This document shows, one piece after another, positions 23,698 to 30,507 of a stretch of 30,507 nt of DNA. Positions within the stretch are counted from its first letter, which is position 1; each line of letters starts with the position of its first letter. The DNA comes from BOG-908 sp964242035 (lineage in GTDB: Bacteria > Pseudomonadota > Alphaproteobacteria > Acetobacterales > Acetobacteraceae): assembly GCA_964242035.1 (NCBI GenBank), contig CAXTCL010000017.1, positions 1 to 30,507 on the forward strand, written 5' to 3'. Made by a program: the position numbers and the translations under genes. The notes below the pieces were generated by a model. It was not told where the DNA came from. It saw only the letters and a program-made list of their open reading frames with translations, and did no database searches.

Positions 23698-24231
23698 TTA
23701 TCGGGCGGCCACGATCATCGGCATCGGCGGCCCGCCCTGCCCGTGTTCCGGGAAAAGATCGTCGAACAGGCCGCAGGCGTCATGCCGCTCGTAGAGAAGG
23801 AACCAGCCGTTTCCTTCCAGTGGCCGATACAGCGTGAGGTCGAGCTGGTAGTCCTGCTCGCCCAGCTCGGACCATCCGATGTCGTGCTCGCGGAAGAACG
23901 CCACTTCGCGCATAGGCTTTTTGGGATTGTCGTCGACGTAGCGCACCGCGCGGCGGATCGCGTAGCTGAACACACACGGGCGCCTCACTTCGAAATGCCT
24001 GATATGCACGTTCACGTTCAGGCCGCGCGCGACGATCTGCATGCTTTCCGGCGAGCGTTGGCTGATGACGCTCGGACCACTGTTCGTGTAGGCGCGCAGA
24101 CAGAACATCATGGCTGCACCCAAGAACGTGGCGAGGATGAACTTCACCAGCTCGAGGCGCGTCATGTCGCGCCAGAGACCGCCCAGCACGATGGCTTCAT
24201 GCCAGATCATCTTGACTGTCTTTGGGGTCAT
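23698..24231 (-). CDS. Single-pass membrane protein, prophage, function unknown
   Basis: A 177-residue protein with one membrane helix near the N-terminus (LVKFILATFLGAAMMFCLRA, about residues 30-49) and a soluble remainder, including VNVHIRHFEVRRPCVFSYAIRRAV. Its ATG overlaps the stop of the upstream gene (ATGA), so the two are coupled. Position next to the endolysin makes a lysis or superinfection role conceivable, but no family is recognised. Confidence 0.6.
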   Translation of the reverse strand: MTPKTVKMIWHEAIVLGGLWRDMTRLELVKFILATFLGAAMMFCLRAYTNSGPSVISQRSPESMQIVARGLNVNVHIRHFEVRRPCVFSYAIRRAVRYVDDNPKKPMREVAFFREHDIGWSELGEQDYQLDLTLYRPLEGNGWFLLYERHDACGLFDDLFPEHGQGGPPMPMIVAAR

Positions 24232-24716
24232 GACTTGCCCGTCATTCTGAAAAGGACGTATCCGCCAATCACTGCGAGAATAGCACCAAGAATTCCGCCG
24301 ACCAGTAAGCGCAACCACTCCATGAGTGCTTTCGGCTTGTTGGCCTCGGCCTTCATCAGACGTCGCACAAAGGCGTTCATTTCAGGAAACGACGGCTCTT
24401 CTCTTTTCCACATGCCCCGGACCAGATCCATCAGCTGATCGTCCGTAGGGTTCTCCGCCTGGCACTTCTTGCGGACGAAGTTGAGGAGCTCCTCGGTCTC
24501 GGTCTCCCTGGCTTTCATCCGGATCGCATAGGCCAGGGCATCACGCACCAGCCGGATGCGGTCGGCATCGTTCATGTTGCGGGTGTCCACCACACCCATA
24601 AGCACGTTCTGGTAGGATTCTACGGTCTGGCGTAGACCGTTGAAGGCGCCGCGCCAGTCGTTATCGTCGGCCATTATTTCCTCGATCTCGGCCGCCGTCG
24701 GTAACGCACCGTTCAT
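24228..24716 (-). CDS. Helical protein with C-terminal membrane anchor, prophage, possible holin-associated
   Basis: A 162-residue protein, mostly charged helix, with a single hydrophobic segment near the end (LLVGGILGAILAVIGGYVLF, about residues 137-156) and a short basic tail. GAGGTGA lies just before the ATG. It is coupled to the next membrane protein. Together they could form a holin/antiholin or moron pair; the sequence alone does not settle it. Confidence 0.6.
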   Translation of the reverse strand: MNGALPTAAEIEEIMADDNDWRGAFNGLRQTVESYQNVLMGVVDTRNMNDADRIRLVRDALAYAIRMKARETETEELLNFVRKKCQAENPTDDQLMDLVRGMWKREEPSFPEMNAFVRRLMKAEANKPKALMEWLRLLVGGILGAILAVIGGYVLFRMTGKS

Positions 24717-24740
24717 CCGCTCACCTCAAAGGCGCACCGA

Positions 24741-25703
24741 TCAATGGCCGATCACGAACCAGCTCAACGTGACGCTGTTTCGCGGCCCCACCTGGCCGGC
24801 GATGATCTGGTTTACGTCGCAGAAGATCGAGATATGGTCATTATCCGATCCCGCCGAGACGCCCCCGGCGAAACCGCCTGATCCCGTGTCCGAAACAGCA
24901 CCGCCGAGATAGACTGTCGGGAAAGACGTCGCCAATTGCGCGCTCACTTCGTTTTGCCCGGCAGGCACAATAGTGGTGCCAAATTGCAGGATGACCCCGC
25001 CCGGCAGCTTGAAGTAGCCCGGGTTGCCGGCGTTCAGGACGAACATGGCCGCAAGGGCACTGATCGCTGCATTGACTTGGCCAATCGCCGCATTGACCTG
25101 ACCGATGATGGCAGAGAGCTGTGCAAGCGGCACTGCGTGTGCGTTCTGCGTTGCCGTGGCTACCGAGAAGTTCTGGTTGGCGTCGCCGTTGAGCAGTGCA
25201 TCACGTGTCCAGTTCGACCACGAACCGCCGCTGATCTTCTGGCGGTTCCAGGGGGTGGACGCGCCCTGATCATAGGCGATCTGGTTGATGATCTGGAAGT
25301 TCGTGCCGAACGTCTGGGCATTAGAGCTGACCGTGTAGACGATGCCTGGGGACGTAGTGGCCGCATTTTCGGAGCTGGCCATGTACAATGTCCAGCCGAG
25401 GCCTGTTGCGTCGAGGTCTGTCACCGATGGCATCGGCGCGCCGAGCAGCAGGCCGGCAAAGCCAGCGCGTAGGATGGCCGCAACCTGCGATGTATTGCTC
25501 ATGTTCGGCGGAACAGCAAAGGCTGAAAGGATCGAGCTGATCTCTCCGCCTATTTTGTTGACCCAATAGGCAGCGACCTGTGTGCCCTGCACACTTATGC
25601 CGTTACCTTCGGTGAACCAATTCTCCGTTTGGGTCGGCAGATTCACGGGATCCGGCTCGGCGACGGCATCGGTGCCGTAGATCAGCGCTGCTGGCGAAGC
25701 CAT
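24741..25703 (-). CDS. Phage tail fibre protein with gp53-like C-terminal domain
   Basis: A 320-residue protein. The middle has fibre-type segments (WNRQKISGGSWSNWTRDAL) and a repeated IGQVNAAIGQVNAAI coiled region (about 210-225). The last 90 residues, from GYFKLPGGVILQFGT to LSWFVIGH, match the receptor-binding tip domain seen in many phage fibres. It follows the YmfQ gene as fibre genes do in Mu- and P2-like phages. No chaperone gene is seen directly after it. Confidence 0.8.
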   Translation of the reverse strand: MASPAALIYGTDAVAEPDPVNLPTQTENWFTEGNGISVQGTQVAAYWVNKIGGEISSILSAFAVPPNMSNTSQVAAILRAGFAGLLLGAPMPSVTDLDATGLGWTLYMASSENAATTSPGIVYTVSSNAQTFGTNFQIINQIAYDQGASTPWNRQKISGGSWSNWTRDALLNGDANQNFSVATATQNAHAVPLAQLSAIIGQVNAAIGQVNAAISALAAMFVLNAGNPGYFKLPGGVILQFGTTIVPAGQNEVSAQLATSFPTVYLGGAVSDTGSGGFAGGVSAGSDNDHISIFCDVNQIIAGQVGPRNSVTLSWFVIGH

Positions 25704-25712
25704 GTAAGTTTT

Positions 25713-26297
25713 CTAGCCTCCATAGGCGAAGTTCAGGACCGAATGGGCCGGCTTTATCTGGTTGAGCACGCACTCGAGCTCGTCGTTGCCGCTCCAGTAT
25801 TCGAGCCTGGTGCCAGCCTGGCCGACGCCGGCGCGGAAGAATTGCGGGGTGATGGCGAGCGGTACGTTGACCGTCCATTCAAAGCTGCCGACAAGCCCTT
25901 CCGTGATGGTGACGCTGAAGCCCAGGGCGGCAGCGACCGCGATGTAATAGCCCGGACTTTGCCCGCCGATCTGCGCGATCTTGGCCAGCAGCGTGTTGCG
26001 GCGCTGCTGCAGGGTGGACCCCAGCGGCGTGCAGCAATCCGGCAGGCCATAGTCGGTTTCCCAGAAACCGATCAGCTCCTCGGTGAGGCTCGGCACCGTC
26101 TCCAGCTCGGAGAGCTGGTAGGCGCGCGCGTGCAGCGCGGCGATGGCCTCCCCGATGCCGGCCATCAGCGCGCCCATGATCGGGTTCGTCCAGGCGTCGC
26201 CCGGCGGCAACTGCGCGTTGAGGCTGGCGGTGAAGTCGGCGGCGCCGGCGGCGGCCCAGGGATTGCCGAACTGAACCGGCGAGAGCGCGTCCGACAT
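25713..26297 (-). CDS. Tail protein, YmfQ/gp48-like (DUF2313)
   Basis: A 194-residue protein of the family that sits between baseplate J and the tail fibre in Mu-like phages and joins fibre to baseplate. LPPGDAWT near residue 30, the helical ELETVPSLTEELIGFWETDYGL region and the terminal IKPAHSVLNFAYGG are typical. AAAGGAC precedes the ATG. The order with its neighbours is the standard one. Confidence 0.85.
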   Translation of the reverse strand: MSDALSPVQFGNPWAAAGAADFTASLNAQLPPGDAWTNPIMGALMAGIGEAIAALHARAYQLSELETVPSLTEELIGFWETDYGLPDCCTPLGSTLQQRRNTLLAKIAQIGGQSPGYYIAVAAALGFSVTITEGLVGSFEWTVNVPLAITPQFFRAGVGQAGTRLEYWSGNDELECVLNQIKPAHSVLNFAYGG

Positions 26298-26344
26298 TTT
26301 GTCCTTTCTGTCTGACTGCCAGGCGCCGGTGTCGGACGGCGGCG

Positions 26345-27484
26345 CTACGGCGCGGTTACCGCGCCCAGCACAGCGAGCTGGCCTGTGGCGGAAACGACGT
26401 CCGCCATGGGCGATGTCAGGTCATAGCCGCCGACGCCGGCCGACTGGTCCACAGCGTCATCAATGTCCTTCAGCAGGAGCGTGCCGCCGGTGCCGCCAGA
26501 CGGGATGCCGTCGCCGTAACTGGCGCCGCCAGGGGTTGTGGCCGCGAACAGTCCGGCCAGGCTGGCCTGTGCGTTGGCCAAAGCTTGCGCCTTCGTGTAG
26601 CCGGCGAGCGGGACCAGGTTGCTGATGGTGACGTTCACGCTGTTGGCGGTCAGGACCTGGTCCTGGCTGCTGGCGACGACGGGGCAATAGGCGCTGACGC
26701 TGGCCTGCACCGCGGCGACGTCGGTTGGCGTGGGCAGGATCGAGCCGCCGCCGACCGCGCGGCCGTCCAGCACAAAGGCGAAGTCCACTGTGCCCGGCCC
26801 GCGGTTGAGCGGATAGACCCAAACGCGGGTGACGCCTGGCACCAGCTTGGCCCAGGCCACGTAGTCGCGCGCGGCGCCGCCCTGGGGCGGCTGCTGCAGC
26901 CGGGCGAGCACGCGTGTGCGGTAGTTGGCGTCGGTCTCCAGATCCAGGCCGCCGGTGAGGCCTGGAGACAGCACTGTGGCTTGTGCGTTGACGCCGGGCA
27001 CCGCGACGGAGAGCGTGAGGATGGTGCCGGTGTCCTGGTTGGAGGCGGACGCGCCGGAGGTGCTGGTCAGGGTGCCCGTGCCGTTGCCGTTTGCGTCCAA
27101 GGCGACGGGAGCACCCAACGTGTAGCTCTGTGTGCCGTCCTGGGTGGTGAGGAGGCTGCCGGCCGGGATCGGCTGGTCGAGGTTGGCGACGCCGGTGAAG
27201 GCCACGGGACCGGCGGCGGAGGCCGCCTGTTCGCGGTACACGCCGACGGGGTTGCCCTTTAGGTCCAGATATTGGCCGCTGGTAGTGGCCACGAAGAACC
27301 ACTGCGCCAGGTTGTCGAGATAGGCGTATTCGTTGGCGAGCTCGCGCGCCACAACGGCCCCCACCACCACGGTGACGGCGCGGCGCAGCGCGGGATCCGC
27401 GCCTGGCATGTTGGCCTGTATCTGCTGGGTGACGCGCGCGATCAGGTCCGGCAGTGCTGGGCGGGCAAAAACAGTGATCGTCAT
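26345..27484 (-). CDS. Baseplate protein J (Mu gp47-like)
   Basis: A 379-residue baseplate wedge protein. The N-terminal helical part is followed by AGSLLTTQDGTQSYTLG and the alternating beta segments of the family (about 100-190), the diagnostic ETDANYRTRVLARLQQPPQGGAARDYVAWA stretch (about 205-235) is present, and the C-terminal region ends in a short variable tail. Length and position next to YmfQ and gp46 are normal. Confidence 0.88.
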   Translation of the reverse strand: MTITVFARPALPDLIARVTQQIQANMPGADPALRRAVTVVVGAVVARELANEYAYLDNLAQWFFVATTSGQYLDLKGNPVGVYREQAASAAGPVAFTGVANLDQPIPAGSLLTTQDGTQSYTLGAPVALDANGNGTGTLTSTSGASASNQDTGTILTLSVAVPGVNAQATVLSPGLTGGLDLETDANYRTRVLARLQQPPQGGAARDYVAWAKLVPGVTRVWVYPLNRGPGTVDFAFVLDGRAVGGGSILPTPTDVAAVQASVSAYCPVVASSQDQVLTANSVNVTISNLVPLAGYTKAQALANAQASLAGLFAATTPGGASYGDGIPSGGTGGTLLLKDIDDAVDQSAGVGGYDLTSPMADVVSATGQLAVLGAVTAP

Positions 27485-27559
27485 GCGTGCCCCGGGTTGC
27501 CATGCGGCGTGATTTGTTCCCGCTCGCCCTCGATGGTTTAGAACCGGATGAGCGCGGCG

Positions 27560-29803
27560 CTAGCCGGAGGGCAGCGTGGGTGCGGCGTGAGCGCCGCCGG
27601 TGCGCTTGAAGAACCGAAGGCTGGCGAGGTAGGCGCCAGCCCCAGCGACATTGGACGGCGTCATCGTGGCGTCGGCGTTCGGGGTGAATTGCGGGCCATA
27701 CTGCAGGCCGATCATCACCGAGGACATCGTGCTTGGGTTTCCGGGTAGGGGGTTGCCCTGCCAATCAGTCTGCTGGCCGCCCTCCCAATTCGTCTCGGTG
27801 TCCTGATATTCCACGCCATCCACGGAATCGATGATGTGAGCGGCCGTGACGACGACGGTGTGCGCGGTATCGCTAAACACAGGCGGCACGTATTCCGACT
27901 GGAAGCAGTGCATCGCCACGGACTGGTCATAGGAGGTGTGATAGCCCCCGGCGACCCGGCTAAAGGGCACACCGTTCGAGGCATTTGCTGCATAATGGAT
28001 TGAGATGTTCTGGCGGGTAGCATTCACGTTGCTGCCAGGCGGGTCGAGCACGGGTGTTTGCGGTGTAAGATCGAAGTTGGCGGCCGTTCCGTCGTTGATC
28101 GGGTAGCCGTCGGTCCCCTCGTGCTCGAGGTAGAAGGGCGTGCTTGTAGGGTAATAACTGGCGCTACCCGTGGCGTAGAATACAGGGGTTGTGCCGGCCG
28201 GCGGATAGTTGCCACGCTCCACCCAGACGGTGAACCAGCCCGCAAGCGTGTTCGGGCGCATCATGCATGCTTCGATCACCGTGTCGTCTTGCACGACAGT
28301 CTCGGGCCGGATGATCCCGCTGACGACGTTGCCCTTGCCCTGGCAGACCGTGCCGTTGAGCCCGGAACAAAACGCCTTGAACTGCAAGGCGTTCGGCGTC
28401 AGCACGGTCGTATCGTGCGGGTCACCCGCCGGATAGGTGCGGAATATCGACGTGTAGCCGGTGTTGCTGTAGCCGTCCTTCGGGCCGGTATCGACCAGGG
28501 TGTAGGCGTTACCATCGAGCTGGTTGTGCTCGAAATGCGCGTCGAGCTGCGCACGGTTGGTGATCAGGCAGGCCGAACAGTTCGGCGACATGGTGTTGGC
28601 CGAGCCGAACACGAAACTCGCGTAGTTCGTCAGGTTCGACTGGTCTGCGGAAGGCCAGCCTTGGGGCTTGGCCGTGTTATCGACCGGGTCGGCCGCGGTC
28701 GGAAATACGCTGTTGGTCAGTTCGTTGGCGAAGGTCTGCACCGTGGTGGGCGCGGCCGCCTGTGGGTTGTAGCCGAGCTGCACGACGAAGGCGACGAGAT
28801 GCGAGACGCCGGCATAGGTCGTCGTTCCGTTCGTGTACTGGGCATCCTCATAGAAACCGATGTCCGTCGGGTTGCCTAAAGACGAGGCGGTCGCTGTGTA
28901 GTAAGGGGCGCCAAAGGTTCCTGCAGCGCCTGTCTGGGACCTGTAGAAAGCGATGTTCGTGCCGTCCGGACAAATCTTCTGGTAGTATTGCTGCCCAATC
29001 GGATAGGCCGCCTCGTAGTTACCACTCGGGATCAGATTCGTGGCGTTGCTGTGGGCAAAGTCGGTTTCTGAATCTATGCCTGAATATGAACCTCCTGGGG
29101 AGGCGCCGCCGTTGAAGAAGATGAGGTTCTCCGGGGCGGCTGCGTTCCTCAGGAAAAGGCCGCTCGTGTAGTTCTGCCCGGCCGGGTCGGTGACATACAT
29201 CAGCGCGGAATAGCAGGCGGGCGTGAGTGCGCTGCCCGTGGAGAGCATCTTGGCGACAAGCGCCGCCTGGTTCGAAGGCTGGGCGTGCGGCTGCTCCGAA
29301 ATATTCAGCTCGGTCGTGGTGCCGCCGCTATCGCCGCCCGAGACCGTGGCGCCGCTCGGCTGGTGCGCCCACGCGAACGTGCTGCCGTTTATGGTGGCGG
29401 CGACTGTGCCATCAGCGACCAGGGTGGTGGCGCTGACGGACGATCCCTGCAGCGTCCAGGACGTGCCGTTGGGCGCGATACCGGTGAACATGCCGGAATT
29501 GGACAGGCTGATAGGCAGGAACTTGGCGACGGTCGCGTTGGCGGCGGCGATGGCGGCGGCGTCGCTGCTGTGATCCACCGCCTCCTTGGCGGCCAGGGCT
29601 GTGAGTGCGGCGGCCGTGGTGGTGGCCTTGTTCTGTGCAGCCGTGGCGGCGGCGGCGGCCGCAGGGACGGCGGGATCGACGGCACAGCCGCCGGTGACTT
29701 TTGCGCACGCGCCGACGATGTCGGGCGCGCCGAGCGCGTGCGGCTGCGCGCATGCGGCGGCGGGCAGCGCCAGGGCTGCCAGGAACAGCAGAGAACGGAT
29801 CAT
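27560..29803 (-). CDS. Large exported prophage protein, possible carbohydrate-binding/lectin-like
   Basis: A 747-residue protein with a signal peptide (MIRSLLFLAALALPAAACAQ), an alanine-rich coiled segment (about 45-85), a small beta region, and a large beta-rich body. The C-terminal 200 residues have short motifs (PFYLEHEG, GGYHTSYDQ, IIDSVDGVEYQD) spaced like a concanavalin-type glucanase or lectin fold, but no catalytic pair can be assigned. AAAGG lies about seven bases before the ATG, which is preferred because the longer frame runs back into gp46. It interrupts the usual gp46-gp47 adjacency, the mark of an added gene. It might be a receptor-binding protein or a secreted enzyme; I do not recognise the family with certainty. 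Confidence 0.6.
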   Translation of the reverse strand: MIRSLLFLAALALPAAACAQPHALGAPDIVGACAKVTGGCAVDPAVPAAAAAATAAQNKATTTAAALTALAAKEAVDHSSDAAAIAAANATVAKFLPISLSNSGMFTGIAPNGTSWTLQGSSVSATTLVADGTVAATINGSTFAWAHQPSGATVSGGDSGGTTTELNISEQPHAQPSNQAALVAKMLSTGSALTPACYSALMYVTDPAGQNYTSGLFLRNAAAPENLIFFNGGASPGGSYSGIDSETDFAHSNATNLIPSGNYEAAYPIGQQYYQKICPDGTNIAFYRSQTGAAGTFGAPYYTATASSLGNPTDIGFYEDAQYTNGTTTYAGVSHLVAFVVQLGYNPQAAAPTTVQTFANELTNSVFPTAADPVDNTAKPQGWPSADQSNLTNYASFVFGSANTMSPNCSACLITNRAQLDAHFEHNQLDGNAYTLVDTGPKDGYSNTGYTSIFRTYPAGDPHDTTVLTPNALQFKAFCSGLNGTVCQGKGNVVSGIIRPETVVQDDTVIEACMMRPNTLAGWFTVWVERGNYPPAGTTPVFYATGSASYYPTSTPFYLEHEGTDGYPINDGTAANFDLTPQTPVLDPPGSNVNATRQNISIHYAANASNGVPFSRVAGGYHTSYDQSVAMHCFQSEYVPPVFSDTAHTVVVTAAHIIDSVDGVEYQDTETNWEGGQQTDWQGNPLPGNPSTMSSVMIGLQYGPQFTPNADATMTPSNVAGAGAYLASLRFFKRTGGAHAAPTLPSG

Positions 29804-29814
29804 CGTAGCGCCTT

Positions 29815-30408
29815 TTAGTGTGCGTATTCGAGAGGATTGCCCTGCGCGTCGAGCAACTGGTTGCCTTGGGCGTCCACCAGGCCATACGGATCGAGCGTGG
29901 TGGCGGCGGCGACTGGGATTGCGCCGGCCAGTGTGACGGTCCCCAGGGAGGCGTTCCACACCAGGTCGTATTTGCTGTTTATGACGCCGCCTGGCGTGCT
30001 GCGGACGATGACGATGCCGATGTTCAGGGCGATCGCGCTCGCCCACGCCGTGGTGACGATGATTTCCGAGGCCAATCCGTCCAGTTTCATCCAGGCAAGG
30101 GCCTGTTCGATGTCGCCCTGCATCAATGCGGCGTTGGCCAGCGTCGCGGTGACGCGCCGGCGGAGCCACAGCTTGCTGCCCCAGAAATCCGGTGAACCGT
30201 CAGGTAGCGCGGGCAAGTAGGCGTCAGCCCACCAGCCGCGGCGGTTCGTGCCGCCGTCCGGGATGATGTCGCCCGGATCGGCCAGGCGGTCCGACTGCAG
30301 CGAGGCGAGGATGGCTGTCTGCAGGGTGGCGTCGGTTGCGATGTCGCCTTTGATGATGGCGAGGTCGGCCGAGCTGCCGCCGGGAGACAGCACGAGCGCG
30401 ATGTCCAT
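29815..30408 (-). CDS. Baseplate protein gp46-like
   Basis: A 197-residue protein with the gp46 pattern: a short acidic N-terminal region, then LQTAILASLQSDRLADPGD, NRRGWWADAY, FWGSKLWLRRR and a helical segment ending in a beta C-terminus. The family supplies a baseplate wedge component (the W/gp25 position). The start at MDIALVL is preferred because the longer frame begins in the hairpin repeat. It precedes baseplate J in the usual order, with one large gene inserted between. Confidence 0.82.
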   Translation of the reverse strand: MDIALVLSPGGSSADLAIIKGDIATDATLQTAILASLQSDRLADPGDIIPDGGTNRRGWWADAYLPALPDGSPDFWGSKLWLRRRVTATLANAALMQGDIEQALAWMKLDGLASEIIVTTAWASAIALNIGIVIVRSTPGGVINSKYDLVWNASLGTVTLAGAIPVAAATTLDPYGLVDAQGNQLLDAQGNPLEYAH

Positions 30409-30427
30409 GTGCGCCTCACTATCGTGC

Positions 30428-30474
30428 GGGAAGGAAGGCCTTCTTTTTTTGAAGAAAAGAAGCAAAAAACTTTA
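30428..30474. repeat. AT-rich hairpin repeat, copy 10 (reverse orientation), inside the prophage
   Basis: GGAAGGCCTTC is followed by a T7 stretch, TTGAAGAAAAGAAGC and AAAAAACTTT, the same family as the copies in the first 12 kb. It lies 20 bases upstream of the gp46 start. Confidence 0.78.
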
Positions 30475-30507
30475 CTTCTATTTGAATGTAACTTCGCAGC
30501 AGCGACG

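Larger units (their letters stand above)
17578..30507. mobile_element. Prophage, partial (tail/lysis end, integrated at tRNA-Arg)
   Basis: The region begins at the tRNA fragment and continues past the right edge. It holds a Mu-like tail module on the minus strand (gp46, baseplate J, YmfQ/gp48, tail fibre), an endolysin-like gene, a tailspike and small exported proteins. No integrase, terminase, capsid or regulator is in view, so completeness cannot be judged. Confidence 0.88.

Overview
The window looks like the chromosome of a GC-rich alphaproteobacterium, most likely a member of the Acetobacteraceae. This rests on the high GC content, hopanoid-type transport proteins (HpnL and HpnN families), the paired intergenic AT-rich hairpin repeats and the alphaproteobacterial style of a GAF histidine kinase. 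The taxon is an inference; no marker gene fixes it.

Region 1 (about 1-12.2 kb) is a phosphonate biosynthesis locus. Phosphoenolpyruvate mutase (fused to a nucleotidyltransferase domain), phosphonopyruvate decarboxylase and a 2-aminoethylphosphonate transaminase together give a complete route from PEP to 2-aminoethylphosphonate (AEP). Around them lie a stand-alone LicC/PntC-type cytidylyltransferase, a PhyH-type Fe(II)/2-oxoglutarate dioxygenase, two CDP-alcohol phosphatidyltransferases with perfect catalytic motifs, an HpnL-like flippase-type membrane protein, an HpnN-like RND/MMPL transporter and an amidohydrolase. The simplest reading is that AEP is activated as CMP-AEP, transferred to a lipid alcohol, perhaps hydroxylated, and the resulting phosphonolipid moved to the outer envelope. 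Transcription units here are separated by nine copies of an AT-rich hairpin repeat whose stem bases covary.

Region 2 (about 12.2-17.4 kb) is regulatory: a GAF-domain histidine kinase, a small unknown protein, and an ECF sigma factor joined to a transmembrane Ser/Thr kinase by three tandem 23-bp repeats, each carrying a ribosome-binding-like site and a start codon.

Region 3 (17.58 kb to the end) is one end of a prophage integrated in a tRNA-Arg(ACG) gene. Only the 3' part of the tRNA (45 nt) is present at the boundary, which places the intact gene beyond the right edge. The visible phage genes run on the minus strand and follow a Mu-like tail order (gp46, baseplate J/gp47, gp48/YmfQ, tail fibre), then small membrane proteins, an endolysin-like protein, a lipoprotein, a beta-helix tailspike and a GDSL/SGNH hydrolase. 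Several of these proteins carry Sec or lipoprotein signal peptides, unusual for a tail module. No integrase, capsid or replication gene is in view. A tenth copy of the host hairpin repeat sits inside the prophage at the right edge.
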